Positions 11,681 through 24,924 of a stretch of DNA of 64,000 bases are shown one piece after another. The DNA is taken from NCBI GenBank assembly GCA_018873245.2, contig JAEMBT020000008.1, positions 2,900,001 through 2,964,000 on the forward strand, in the 5' to 3' direction. The position numbers and the translations under genes are program-made. The DNA is from Archegozetes longisetosus (taxonomy: Eukaryota > Arthropoda > Arachnida > Sarcoptiformes > Trhypochthoniidae). Below the pieces are notes generated by a model. It was not told the DNA's origin. It ran no database searches and worked only from the letters and a program-made list of their open reading frames with translations. Position 1 is the stretch's first letter; every line of letters begins with the position of its first letter.

Positions 11681-14308
11681 GTTCTACAGAAGAATGTTCT
11701 ATCTCTACATTCATACAGAGATCTATAAATGTTGATTGCAATTAATAAAAAATTGAATAGAGTAAGTGAAAATACAATATAAGATTATAAAATTAAAATT
11801 CTTAAAACTACATTATTGATTAGAAGTTTGTTTAGAAAGTTTTTCAAATCCATCAATTAGTTCGTTAATTAGTTGATTGTTCCTACAAGAAAATGCTCGG
11901 TTAACTTTTCGCTTTGCTTGAGTATTTGTATCTTTCTGATAAACTACATTAAGTGACTATATGATTTGACGTTTGAAGGTTGTGCCATCACATTCGCACG
12001 ACTTCACATAAATCGTTAATTTCCACCATTTGTAATCATTTGCGTTCCATATAAGTTTGTTGAAAAGTACTCCTTGCTATATTGTCTGTCCTAAACTGTT
12101 GGCAAACATTTCCCTTTATTCCTGTGTTTGAATTAATTCACTTTTCATTCCATTCATTCATCACACAATCATTTAGCAATCTTGGACGTGTGAAAATAAG
12201 TCATAGCTATAGTTTTGATAGCATTTCGAAACCGTTTTGTTAACATGTCTGTCAACTCAATCACTTCTTGAGATTGCATTCAATTGAAAGTAGTGTCTTG
12301 TTGAAAGAAGCTCAAAGTGTTATTTGTTCATACATTTCATGGGTTGATTTTTACTTGTTTTTTTGTTTTAATGCTATTAACACTAACTAAGAGCTTGTTG
12401 TGAACGTTATACTTAAATAATCAATTTAGCTGAAGCAATTGATAACTTCTTTGATAGTAAAATATTCAAATTCAAATACTTAGCAATAAGATGAAAGTTT
12501 ATGTTTTGACTTTTTTATAACTGTATTAAACCTGAAGGTATAGAATGTCACCATAACCGAATCTGATTTAGAAATATCTAGAGATTTTTTCAAACATCAA
12601 AAATTGCGACAAATGATTACCAATAACTGATTACTATCGTTATATCAAAGCCATCGTTATGTCGTGTATATAAAAACTTGAAATTCTCTACTTTAACACT
12701 GATTAAAGCACTCATGATCTCATTATTATTGTCGGAGAGACTCGCACCGAAAAAAGTCATGTTCATGTTTTGGATCGAATTCATGACAATTTGAGCAAAG
12801 CTGCTCTTCTTTATAACTACAAAGAGATTTAACTTGAAGTAAACATGTTTGAAATCTCTCATCAAATCTTCTGTACTTCGAATACATTAACCAAATTCTA
12901 TACTCATAATACTCTTTATTATGATTTTATGCCACTCTCAATTTGGATCATCAAATACTATGATTCTAAAATTTTTAAGTTCCAGAAACATATCTGTAAT
13001 CTCCCACTGAACGCTCTATTCATTGTTTTAAATCGTAATTTTATTTTTTTGAAGACAACAAACAAAATAACGGCTTGAGTTTATTTTTCAAATAATTTTC
13101 GATAGTATTTTCATCGATAATTACACTTCTGTCTCAAACTTTTCTTCTGTTGTAATGATATCATTATTACAGGCATGACTTGTATTCGGTCAAGTTTGCG
13201 ATTCAGACATTTATGTGATCTTAACTGATGATGACTATGACAAAGCAATTCCAATACACAGTTCAATTAAGCTTTCTATTCAAGTGCTGTATATGAGAGA
13301 ACTTCATATTACACATCACAGTTTAGAATTCTTAAGCTATCAAGTTTTCGACCACTACTGCTTCACTTGTTATCTGATTATCGATTCTATTTCCGATTTT
13401 ATGTTATTTAATCCTAACGATTGAGAAAATAAACACTGTTTATCATATAAATTATTCCAAACTTCTTTTTGGTGAGAACATTTTCAGAATTAACATTTAT
13501 TGAGTGTTATTATTCAATTGAGACTTTTCCAAAACTGATTCAACCATTAAAATCAGATTACTGTAACTCTTATCTGGCGCTAACAACTTCATAAAAACCT
13601 ATCAAAATTCTTAACCTATTGTATAAAGTTACACCCTTTCAACAAGTTTCAGATTTATTTTACGTAACCATTATCAAACTTTTTACCCTACGAATTAAAT
13701 CCATACAATCAATGAAATAATGAACTCTGAAGAATTTCAAAATTATCGAGGAATTCAAATTTAACGATCAAGTATCAGCATAACTCTAACGGAATATTCT
13801 TACCGAAAAATATAGATCATAAGCTCTTGAATAGAATCCCATGGGCTTATATTTTTTGCACAAATAACTAAACCATGAACAGTGATGGTGAAAATTCCTA
13901 TTTTGAACAAGCTATTGTTTTATGAATAATGTTTAATAAAAATAGAACAAATGCCAGAAGAATCTGGAGATGAGACTGACTAATTTGCATAAGTCATTGT
14001 GTGATAATTGGTGTTATCTAATAAATTGTGCAGTTTCTGGAAACAAACCCTTGGCCTTTAAATGTTAGACACTTTCACCTTTAATGTTCATTTTTCCAAT
14101 AGGACTCCAGAGGTCAGATCAGGTCAGGCCATACTCGTTAGATTCCCTACTTTCTGTTACTACTTTCTTGTTGGCAAACTTTCTCTAACTTTTGACTAAA
14201 AACAGAAACGATATTTATGTTAGTCTCAAAGCCCTATCAGTCGTCGTATAATTTGATTTAAAGCCCAAAAACATTTGAAAAAGAGCTGCAATTAGAAGAT
14301 TGGTTAAA
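11681..14308. other. Intergenic region between dynamin and GOPC; no gene established
   Basis: A minus-strand stretch at 12617-12865 is open for 82 codons. Further minus-strand readings around 13300-13340 (LDSLRILNCDV) look faintly like leucine-rich repeats, but no frame joins up and no start or splice pattern emerged. It may be a decayed gene or chance. The last 200 bases before 14309 are the presumed GOPC promoter and 5' UTR; no TATA box was identified. Confidence 0.4.
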
Positions 14309-17300
14309 ATGGCAACGATATCATCGATAGCTCTAAATTGGTTGCAATTATTAGAGAAAGAATTTGATTTATCGTTCGTGGATTGTGACCAGTCGTTGGC
14401 TCAGGTGTTCTCATGTTTAAGCGATAGTGAAGAGAATGGAATGAGCGGCAACTCATTCAACCAGTTAATGGTTTCAATATGTGATGCCAGACAACACTTG
14501 ACTTCTATGAGTGCTGCTTTCACTCAATTGGTTCATAAAACTATTACTATTGCTAATCATAATCAATATTTAACGGTATTTCAAACGATTTACTTATTTA
14601 TTGATTGATTTATTGTTTTATAAGGCGTTTCAAAAGTATTGGTCTATCGCTTTAATCATTGCTGCGGTTCTGTTGTTTCTGATTTTATTTAATTGTTGTT
14701 CAAACGTGTTACTTATATCATAATTATTATAATAACATAATAGTTATTTGTTTTGGTTTTCGTTAACTTAATTTCCATTTGAACGTTGTTTTGTTAGCAT
14801 TTAATTCTATTAATAGACTAGATATGACTTTCGCCTAATTTACGATAAGTTTTATTACAAGGATTTGTGTTTATTTTTTATTAACACAAAGCTATTACTT
14901 AACTTTCATCAAAAAAAACTATTAAGACTTTTATTAGAAGCATAAACAACATTACTCTGAGTACAAACCAAATCGATTTCTCAAACATATTCTTAATTAT
15001 AGATGAATTAAATAACTCGTTGTTCAGTTTAACTCTTCATAATTAGCTTCAATTTTGTCTTGACCCTTCTCTTCAGCTGTTTGTCCATTATTTGAATTAC
15101 TTGTATTTTCAGTTATTTGATTATCATTTTTATCGCAAACACTAATTAATTGGCTTCGTGTGAGAAAACATTCACTTTTATCCAAAGACATTGAGGAAGG
15201 AGAAGAATATTTATCCCAATTGAACATCTTTTTTTCGATATCATTTATGATCTTATCAGAGATTAACTTAATTTCATTGAATAACTGATTGAAAGAATTG
15301 TTGAACATAAATATTTGTGTATTAATAGTATCAGTGATTAGAGAAATATCAATACTGGACTTATTTCTAATTTCATGTAACATATCTTCCAAAATGTCGT
15401 ATAACTGTTCCTCTTCCTCTTGAATTAGTCTACAAGAATTAATAAACTCGTTCTGACCTATTAAAACAGCAGTGAACGAGTGATCGATAGCTGTGGACAA
15501 TTGATGTAATTTATTTTCTAACGATTCTGTAGTGCCAGACGAATAGGGAGTTTTGTTCGGTAGTGCCATTTGTTCTTGTAATTGTTTGAACTCTTGTTTT
15601 ATAAAAGATTGAGTCTTGTTGGCCATGTCTAGGGCTTCTCGCAAATGAGACTCTGAAGATTGCGATGAGCGCCATATTTCTTGTAGTGTATTTATTATTT
15701 TTCTTGAATAATAGTCCACGTGAACATCTAATTGAGTCAACTTTTCATCCACTCCTAATTGCTGTAATTGAGCCAAAGTTGACAATATGTTATTGTAAAT
15801 ATTTGTATTGATTATCTCTTTTGTTTCTTCAATATTTCTACTGTTGGTGTTTGTATTGTTTTCGTAATGTACTTGTTTTGGTGACTCCCCTGTTGCACCT
15901 CTCATATTCTCTGGTGATTCCTGTCTTTCGTGTTCACATCGATGGTTCTGTTTGTTTGACTGATCAGACATTAATGTCCAATTCTATAGATAATAAAGAT
16001 TTTTTAGTCGAAATTGATGAAAGAATAAACAATATATAGATAATGAGCTGAAAGATACCTGTAATTTATCAACAATTGCAGTTAATTGCGATACTACTAA
16101 CTGTTGCTGAAGTTTACAGTCTGTGAGTGTACTGACCAGTTTGTTAAAGTTTCCTAAATTATGATTAACCATTTCTTTTATGTTAGTGCTCGCGTCCAAT
16201 GAATGCTTCATCAAGTTTTCAATATTAATTATATGCGATTTGACGTGAGACTCAAAAACTACATCTCTTTCATCGTATTTAATCAACTTTTCTAACACTT
16301 CTTCATTATTTAATTGGATAGATCTTTCAATTGAATCCAGTTTGGTACTGATTTGATCAATTTTTGCTTCAAACTTAGTATCGATTTGTGTTGCCTTTCA
16401 ATCAAACAAATTGGTTCATATTAATTGACTTATTTAGAACTTTCAGACTATTTGTCACATTTCAAAGCAATTATTACAATATTGTTAATTTACTTAAGTT
16501 TTACCTTAAACTAATTCAATCCATACCTTATTGATGACTGTGTCGTTTAAATCTTTAATTTTTCTATTAACTGATTCACTTCTAAACTGGTCTTTGAGTT
16601 CTTTTCCAATGATTCCGTCTTCGACTTTAGCTATTTTACTGTCCAAAACAGTTTCTAATCGCGATAATTTTGATTCAATTGATGCTATTCTCTGCATGAG
16701 TTGATCTAAAGTGGAATCAAGTCGTGTTAGTTTGTAAGTGTTATCATAGGCTTCCAACAAACGGATTCGTTCATCAATTGACACCAGTGTGTCGTAAACT
16801 GGTTTTGATGATAGTGATTGTTGTGTTTGAATTTGATGCGCATTTCTTTGGTCGGTATTTGATGAATAAGGCGATTCTATAATTGAAAAGTTTATTGAAA
16901 CAAATAATTTTTGAGACAAAGCTATTGGTTATAAGGGAGTTAATATAAATTGATTTGTTAATAAATGATACCTTGACTTCGGAAAACATAAGATGATTTG
17001 GTGGTTTTTGATGTAAAAACAATTATAAACAATAAAATATTTGAAACAAAATGTAAACTCGACATTTGAGAGGTTTTTAAGACATTATATAGAATTTTTT
17101 GATGTTGAATTTTCTAAACAAAACACTTGAACATCCAATATTAATGCCTTGTGCTTTATAATCAATTTTGTTATATATTTCTTAAATAACACTGATTTTA
17201 GTTTTCAAGACAGTATTACTATTGAGAGTCTTCCATAAACTACTTATTTATGATAATTTCATTGATAACGATTAGTGTTAGTCAAATACTACTATAATTC

Positions 17301-19510
17301 TCATGAAGCACTTGACATTTGTATTTGCGCCTAAAACTCGTTTGATAAAAATGCTTCCTATCGGTTAATCAATATATAATTGCTATTAATAAACGCGTAC
17401 ATCAAAACTATAGATCAATTATCTCTTCTCAGAGCTAGCTTTTCAACTCTTTTACTAGCTTAATTTTATAATCATTTTTAATTCATCTCATTTCTATTTT
17501 CAGAAAGAACTGTCAGATCTTCGCCGAGAGTTATGCGAAGCCAGAGCTGAGAATAATATTGAAAAACAACAATCTTTGGAGCAAAACAATGAAGACGATT
17601 CACAAAAAAATGGACTCAATTCATCGTTTAATCATAATAATGAAAGGAACTCATTCGATATTTTAAGAACTAAAGATATATCAGAGACTGATGAATTAAT
17701 GCGTCACAAGTTTAAACAATTAGAGTTAAGAAATGAAGAGTGCAAACAACTAAGGTATCAATCATTTACTTTCACGACAAACATTTCATATTTTCATTCA
17801 TTTGTTTGTTTATTAATCCAATTAAAGAAAGGAAAATATATCATTGCGTCGACAAACGGTTCAATTGCAAAGTGAATTATTTGGTTCTCGATTAGCGGCA
17901 AAATATTTGGATAAAGAATTGGCCGGTCGTATACAACAAATACAACTATTGGGTCGCGATGTGAAAGACACCGATCACGACAGACTTTGGAACCAATTAG
18001 AGGCTGAGATACACCTGCACAGACATAAGACAGTAGTCAGAGCCTGTCGGGGCAATTATTTAGCTGGTCATGAATTGCCAGCACCACCAGATCATGACAG
18101 TATTCAACTGAAGAAGAGACAAGGCGTTGGGAATATTAGATTTGTTACTGTAGACAAGGATCCAAACGAAGGATTGGGCATTTCTATAACTGTAATTAAT
18201 TTTCATAAAATGACTAAGTCGAATAGCCATTTGTGAATTGTATTTGTTGATTGAAAGGGTGGCAAAGAGCATGGGGTGCCGATCATAATATCTCAGATTC
18301 ACGCAAATACCGCTGCCGCACGAACTGGTGCTCTGTATGTTGGTGATGCCATTTTAAGCGTTAACTCAATTGATTTGAAAGATGCCAAACACTCGGACGC
18401 AGCATTCATTCTGGCCAGTCAGGTATGACTCCACTCAATCATTTTTTGACTGCGAAATAGCTTTGTTTTGTCTTCAATTGTATCAACGCGCTATTGTTGT
18501 CGTGTGTCTTAAAACATTATTTAGGTTTGAAATCACAATATTAAAGCACAAAATAGTTTGCGTGATAATTATTGAATCGCATTGAAATAGCTTATAGGCA
18601 ATTAATTATCGATATCACAGTGCTCGAGATGGCAATACCCCTATTTAGTAGGATATCTAAAATGTTGTGAGAGTACGACTTAAAGCACTTGATTTATTGT
18701 ATTCTAATCGTAGTGGCCGGAAAGTTCGTACTAGCGAAAAGTGTCCAAGTTTCCGGAAACTTTAGTTTGACTTTAAAATACAGAACCGAGTTTTGCAATC
18801 GTTACATCACAACGCAAAACTTGTGACCATAGGTTTTTGATAGAAATTTAAAATGTCTGTTGTCTCTGATTTATATGTGAAGCGCGCCAGCAATAACCTA
18901 AGTTTGTCACTATAGATCATGATTTCGACCACGCTATAGATATGGTTGAAAATAAATGCTCAATTTTAAAGGTTTTTAAATTTCTAATCAATACATTAAC
19001 ATTCTATTGGCCAATACTATAGTAAATTTTATATTTTCAATAAATGTAAGCTAAAATTTTAATTCTTCAGACGTTCTTTACTAACGAGTACTTAATTTGA
19101 TTACTTTTTCGTTAATTACCATTAATTAGAGTGGAAAATGTGTATTAGAGGTAATCTTCGTGGCTGCAGACTCACAAAGCGACACAGAATCAGTTGAAGA
19201 AGAAGAAGTGATTAGAGGTTTAGGTTTGACTCGCGGTAATTATCCATTCTATGACTCGCAAGTGATTGACTCTGATGCCTTAAGATCAAGTGATGATTAT
19301 AATAATGAAACTATTAATGAGACCGAATCCCTCGATAGCAGTCCCAGTCAAAGCAATCAGACTGTGATATCTGTTTCATCATCACCTGCTAAACGATACC
19401 CTGGAGTCGCTAAATTGTCATTACCTAAAACCAATGCCCATCTACTAAATCAAACTTCATCTCAAACTATTGTTAATAATCTTAATCAAAAGGAAACTCT
19501 CATTGATTGA
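14309..19510 (+). CDS. GOPC: Golgi-associated PDZ and coiled-coil protein GOPC/PIST, five exons, complete
   Basis: Exons 14309-14575, 17504-17754, 17828-18191, 18258-18422 and 19130-19510 total 1428 nt, 475 aa, with GT/AG at every junction. GOPC is a trans-Golgi scaffold that sorts membrane proteins through a PDZ domain and binds Golgi Rab/golgin partners via coiled coils. The N-terminus has the family signature [11 protein letters not shown] long coiled coil spans about 90-220 and ends in [20 protein letters not shown] and [20 protein letters not shown], nearly identical to the vertebrate protein. A single PDZ domain (~275-362) carries the carboxylate-binding loop [15 protein letters not shown]. 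The tail (~363-475) is acidic and Ser-rich and not recognisable. ATG at 14309 is the first in frame with the homologous start. Intron 1 (2.9 kb) contains a complete gene on the other strand. Confidence 0.96.
14930..14935 (-). terminator. Poly(A) signal of the nested coiled-coil gene
   Basis: AATAAA on the minus strand about 90 nt beyond the stop codon; further copies lie at 14870-14875 and 14851-14856. Confidence 0.5.
15024..17065 (-). CDS. Secreted coiled-coil protein nested antisense in GOPC intron 1
   Basis: Exons (minus): 17065-16972, 16876-16527, 16394-16059, 15983-15024; 1740 nt, 579 aa, with GT/AG at each junction and one continuous frame. Residues 1 to about 25 form a signal peptide ([20 protein letters not shown]), so secretion or a lumenal location is expected. 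The rest is almost entirely charged, helix-forming heptad-like sequence ([66 protein letters not shown]) with few cysteines. Two low-complexity parts occur, one near 265-305 and an Asn/Ser/Glu-rich C-terminus. No known globular domain was recognised. N-terminal coiled coils of this style occur in arthropod secreted lectin-like proteins, but no fibrinogen-like or collar domain follows. An AATAAA lies 90 nt past the stop. The gene sits wholly inside GOPC intron 1. Function unknown. Confidence 0.88.
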
Positions 19511-20718
19511 TCTTTGATTTAATTTTAATTATTTATTTAATATTATTATTATTTACATTGTTTTAGGACTATTTATAAGAGATTTTTATCTATTATCCTA
19601 TCATTTGTTTTCCAGTCAATGTTATAGGAACTTTATTTTCACTTTAAACTATTATTCTTATCGTATTTTGCTTTCAATTTGCGATTTTGATCCTTTAGTC
19701 AAAACTTATGATACGTTTGACTGAGTTTTGGATTCGTGAAAGCGAATCGTATCCGTGTTTTGAATTGAAACTGTTGTTTCATAAAACAATGTTCTACCAA
19801 ATGAATAACAATTAAGTTATTTTTGTCATAAATAATAATAAATGCATTAATGTTTACAATGGATACGAGACATGTATTTTTCAATAAAATCTATTTAATG
19901 TTTTGACTCACAATTTAGTTATATATTCAATTGACTTATATTTTGGTATTATTTTAATAAAGTTTAAAATCTTTATTTTTGACTAAATATAAAAATTTCT
20001 ACGAATTGAACCCGAAGTGCATTTTTATATTTTTTACGAAGACTTTATAGCAATTCGCAAACGCATTCATATTGATTAGCATTAGATTAAATGACTATAA
20101 CTTAGCCAAAAATTAAACTAATATTAGATTTGTTATTTAACATTATTTTTATATCAAAAGTTTAATTAATAATAATGTTATCAATAAGTCTAATACTGAA
20201 GATAAGCGTTGATTTACTTGAAGTATTTCAATGTGAAGTATAGTGAGCAAGAAGTAATGACATTTTGACCCGTATTTCAATTGTATCGTAAAGTGGCATT
20301 ACTAGAGAAAAGATGAGAATAAAAGAATAAATTGGTTTAAAAAAATGTTTTTCTCTTTGCTGCATCACTTCAAGTATTGTTAGAAGATACCATACCATTC
20401 CATAACAGCCTTAATTTGGGTGGAGTTTTATCTCAATCACATATAACAGTTAATTATTATACATCTTTTGTCAAATTAGATTCATTTAAGCCGTACAACT
20501 GTTCCGCCCGTTCGTCAAATGACTAAACTTTAATCTAGTACTTTATTTTCACATGATTTATGCAAACTTCAGGACAGTTTGTCTCTTTAGTAGTATAATA
20601 AAGACAACAAATTTTAGATTTTCTTCTAAAGTGTCAAAGTTTTAATAACTAAATAGAATAAACAATAAATCGATTTTCCGTTTAGTGATTAAGTTTGAAT
20701 TTTTGTTTTGTTCAAACA
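19511..20718 (+). other. GOPC 3' UTR and spacer before the small peptide gene
   Basis: AT-rich, without a gene-like frame. AATAAA hexamers at 19883-19888 and 19956-19961 are the likely GOPC poly(A) signals. A TATA-like GTATAATAAAG near 20594-20604 lies about 115 nt before the next start codon and may belong to that gene's promoter. Confidence 0.55.
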
Positions 20719-21177
20719 ATGTCCAAACAATTGTCATTAATGTTAATATTATCGCTCTATTTAATACAAGCTATTAATTATATACCTGGTATTGATGCTC
20801 GTAAGTTAACTTAATTCAATTAATTCTTTTTCTATCTATTCGTACGATTCAAATCAATTCTATCGACTATTTGATTATATTATTCACTATAAACTACTTG
20901 AAGGAACGTTAAGTCTACGGAAGCATTTAAATAATAATAGATTAGATTATGAGACTACTATTGAAGATCCCAGAATGGCAACTACCATCCATTCAAACTG
21001 TGAGTTCAACTTTTTTACTCTTATTTAACGGTCAAATAGTTGAATATTTATCTAATTGTCGTCTCAATCTTCTGACTGTTAGACTTATTGACTTATGAAC
21101 AAATTCCAGCTCCAGTCGTGGTTTTGAAGCCAACACAGCCTTTCAATTATTTCCGTAGTCGACAAAATACTATGTGA
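20719..21177 (+). CDS. Small secreted peptide precursor, 81 aa, three exons
   Basis: Exons 20719-20800, 20904-20999 and 21110-21177 total 246 nt. Donors are GTAAGT and GTGAGT, acceptors end in AAG and CAG, and the frame is continuous from ATG to TGA. The first 18-27 residues are a clear signal peptide (hydrophobic core LSLMLILSLYLI; likely cleavage near GIDA). The mature part of about 54 residues is hydrophilic, has no cysteine, and contains one possible dibasic site (RK at 33-34), an acidic stretch (DYETTIEDP) and a basic aromatic C-terminus (PFNYFRSRQNTM). There is no terminal glycine for amidation. It could be a neuropeptide or other extracellular signal, but I recognise no family. AATAAA at 21335-21340 follows. 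It lies 1.2 kb downstream of GOPC on the same strand with its own untranslated flanks. The exon structure is convincing; the function is not known. Confidence 0.72.
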
Positions 21178-21334
21178 TTTTTATATTATTTATATCAACA
21201 CATAATTAATCGGTTTTATTAATATTTTAGTCACTCATTTCTGTGATTTATAGATCTTTTGTAAAGATTTGTATTATACATACTTTAATCAGTATTTTAT
21301 AACTATTTAATGAATTGATTGCAACTTTGCTACA

Positions 21335-21340
21335 AATAAA
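21335..21340 (+). terminator. Poly(A) signal of the small peptide gene
   Basis: AATAAA about 160 nt after the TGA, the first such hexamer on the plus strand after this gene. Confidence 0.45.
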
Positions 21341-21807
21341 GTAAAGATTTAAAGAAAAAAATCCAAATAAATGATTAATTGTCGTTGGAAGTCGAACCAC
21401 TTTGATTGAATTGAGAAGTGACAGGAAGAAAGTTAGTATGAATTCATAAAAATATTTCTTATACAAAGAAAGAGCGAGTTATATTTACTTAAATAGTATC
21501 TCAGTGGACACTTGAGTGCATCTGGTGTTTGATCCTAACATAAAGATGTACAATATGTTAGCATCAATGGTATCCCAATTGGTTTCTCTTAGATAACACA
21601 CAACTATCACATGCAAGTATAGCATCAGTAAAAACGCTGGTAAGACATAAGACACGCTCATTCGACAATTCCCACGAGTCACATCCATTCTCATTATGAT
21701 GCCAGCAGTCGTGCCATACACTCTTCCTTTAAGATACATTCACTCCTCCATTGCCAACAATTGCCTCAGTCTTTGCTGTTTTTCAAGTCCTGGGAGGATT
21801 TCGGAAT

Positions 21808-21810
<3 letters not shown>

Positions 21811-21859
<49 letters not shown>
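21811..21859. repeat. (TC)n microsatellite
   Basis: About 24 perfect TC dinucleotides on the plus strand, flanked on the left by a less AT-rich pocket. Confidence 0.97.
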
Positions 21860-21860
<1 letters not shown>

Positions 21861-23630
21861 ATCTTCTACTCTCTCTATTTCGACTCACGTATTGGCAATC
21901 CATTATCGGTGCGCCGCAATACGCATTGAAAACCATACTCTCCTTATTTTATACGGTTATAACTGCCAAAAGTAAGCTCTACAAACTTTTGGCTTTTTTC
22001 CTGTAAAGTTAGTACTTAGGCTATACTCTGAACAAAGATAATAAGATGACTTATTTATCCTGATTACTCCGACATCATTATCATTATAGCTATGATGATA
22101 GTCAACTTAATCAGCCTTCTTCTTACGATAGCTATCATTTCGAGACTAATAGACTGATTGTGAAGTTTTCGACATTAATGGAAGTTGATTTTGAAAACTA
22201 ATTTCTCAGTATATTTATAAGAAATTGCATGTCAGCTTATTGAAACATTTATCAGTATAATCAGGTTTACTTGTAATGTTAATAATAAGTTTAGATTTCG
22301 AAATCTGTCAACCGCTTGAAAGTCTACTATTACTCAAGAAGAAGTTTATTAAAATACTTGCGATGTAAAACTATTTGCTCAACGAACTATTTTCAATGTT
22401 ATTAAAGTTGCATGAAAGTTGAAAATTACATTCGCAATACTTCAATTGACTTAAATTATGCATTTATTGACTGTTTTTCATCAAACTTTCAATATTTCAA
22501 AGGCAACTTTAGTTCCTGGATCTCTTTAATCATAATGAAAACTTTGAGCAGACGTAAAACTTATAATCGTTTGTACAGAAGTATTAAGTCATCGATTGAT
22601 TGAATGCATTTTATTTAAGAAAATTTCGAACAAAATATAACCAAATTTCAGTAACTATTCGTTTAATGATTTTGATTAAAATGAAATTTTATTTAATAAA
22701 TGAACCAATCGATGAGTGATTACAAAACTTATGAACCGATTAATCGTATCTATCGTGATTTAAAGTGATCCAAACGATTTCATATATGTTTGTGATTAAC
22801 TAATAGTTTCTCAAATCCAATTATTGTAAACTTTTGGTAAGTCAATAGAAAAATTGGATCCTGTTTAACAAATACTTGATTGAAATGAAGAACAAATAAG
22901 AATCTATTAAACAATTGACTCAAATGTGATAAATAAAATTAAGTTACATGTTTTCTGTAACCAACTATAAGAATTTAAATTATTTGATTTTAGTATAGGA
23001 TCAAACCTTGTATCTATCCTACGAATAAGTCTTAGATTGCTAAATCTGTATTCATTTTTGCTTTACTGCAAAAGTAAAAAATATCTACGCATAGAGAGAA
23101 TACAACAAAACCTCTAACTTAAAAACCCAAATTTCAGATACATTTTCAGTTATTTTTATGAAAGGTAGTTCAATAGGCTTTAACTGGAGTTTACTTTAAT
23201 ATTAATAAGATCTATTGATTAATAAGCTAGTAAATCATATTTAGTTGACTACTGTATGGTTCAAATTATATGTGGACTTGTATATCAAATTCAATTAACT
23301 GACCAATCAATACGCTCGTCTGCCCTTCATGTGAGTATTTATTTTTAACTTTTCTTCTACGTTATGATTCATTTATTGAATGAATGGCAAACTGAATCTA
23401 ATTTGCTCATATCAGCCAGACTTAAAGGTAAGACTTATTGATTACTATAAGATTTAGTTTATTTTGCTACCAGTAAGCAGAGAATCGGAAACAGAATTTC
23501 CATAATTGATACCTATATTGAAAAGAGCTTTGATTGATTGGATAAAAAACGATATTCATTTTGAAAGTTATTCATTGGATAGAAATGATATTCATTTTGA
23601 GAGTTAAGAATAGGTACAAAAGTTGATCCG

Positions 23631-23643
23631 AGAGAGAGAGGGA

Positions 23644-23706
<63 letters not shown>
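23631..23706. repeat. (AG)n microsatellite
   Basis: Long AG tract on the plus strand with a few GG interruptions near its left end. Confidence 0.97.
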
Positions 23707-23711
<5 letters not shown>

Positions 23712-24026
23712 CCTCGAGACAAGTCTTCATTTAATAGTAAATCTCGTAATGCAATCCATACAAACATTGGATTGAATAGAGAGATAGTAAGTCTCTTCTA
23801 CTTCTTTTTTCAGTCAAATAAATCTGGTTCTGAGCCTTATTGACCATCGGAAGGAATAGTAAGAGAAAACTCTATACTTTCTCTTTGCTGAAATCCCTGT
23901 AGAATTGAATATAACCTCTTTCTCTATGGCTAATGCTTTACCTAAATTTGGATTTGGAAATGCTATTCACATCCAATATGCAACTGATACTTACTATCTT
24001 TCTTAAGATGACTCACTCAACAACAG

Positions 24027-24057
24027 TTCTTCTTCTTCTTCTTCTTCTTCTTCTTCT
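24027..24057. repeat. (TTC)n microsatellite
   Basis: About ten TTC/CTT units. In one frame they encode poly-leucine after an ATG at 24008. Confidence 0.95.
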
Positions 24058-24924
24058 ATCCATTCATATCGTTTTTGTCCAAATGTCATGTGATATACAA
24101 ATCAATTCAGTGAAGGTAAAGTCACTTCTTCTCTGTTTGATCTTAAGAGTGAAAATCAGATTAAGTGAACGCATATAACTGTACTTAAGCTTGAGTCGAA
24201 GTCATCTATGTTTGTATACCTCTGACTCTTTAACAACAAGTCTAACTTATTACCCAACTTCTCCATTGCGACCAATTCATATATATTTTTAATAATAAAT
24301 CATTCTTTTAGTTTGTATTCTTTCGGAATCTTTTGAAGACAAGTTTGAAATCTAGTTCTGCATTTTATTCAATATATTGCGACGTTTTATAAGCATAAAG
24401 TCTGCCGCAAAATTTAATTTATTAGTTTTGTACAATTGACAGAAATTGCAAAATCAGAATCTTTTTAGAAAAAGCTCACTATTTTTTCCTAATTTATTGC
24501 ATCTCTTCATTCAATCGTAAGTATAACTGTTTGAAATAACTTAAAAACCATTGAAATTGCTTTTAAAGCGTAAAGTTTAAAATTCTAAGGTTTCATAACT
24601 TATTTTATTTATGTGTTCCGTCCGCGCCTTTAAATAATTTATTCAATTGAGAATCAATATAAATAAATTATATGAATTGAATGGACATTATAAGCAAGAT
24701 ATAAGTTTAAGAACACTTCACAATCAATTGAAAGGCAAGTCATAAATTTGATTATTTTCTAGTTTTACATTGAATAAAGTTGTTCAAAAATTAATTTTTC
24801 ACATCTTGTGAATCGATTTATTATAGCAATAGACAAGGTTAAACAAGTGAAAAATGTTTGAGCATATGTTTTATATTAGGCCATAGTTATCGATATTGTG
24901 TCGAATATATGTTACTCTCCATTA

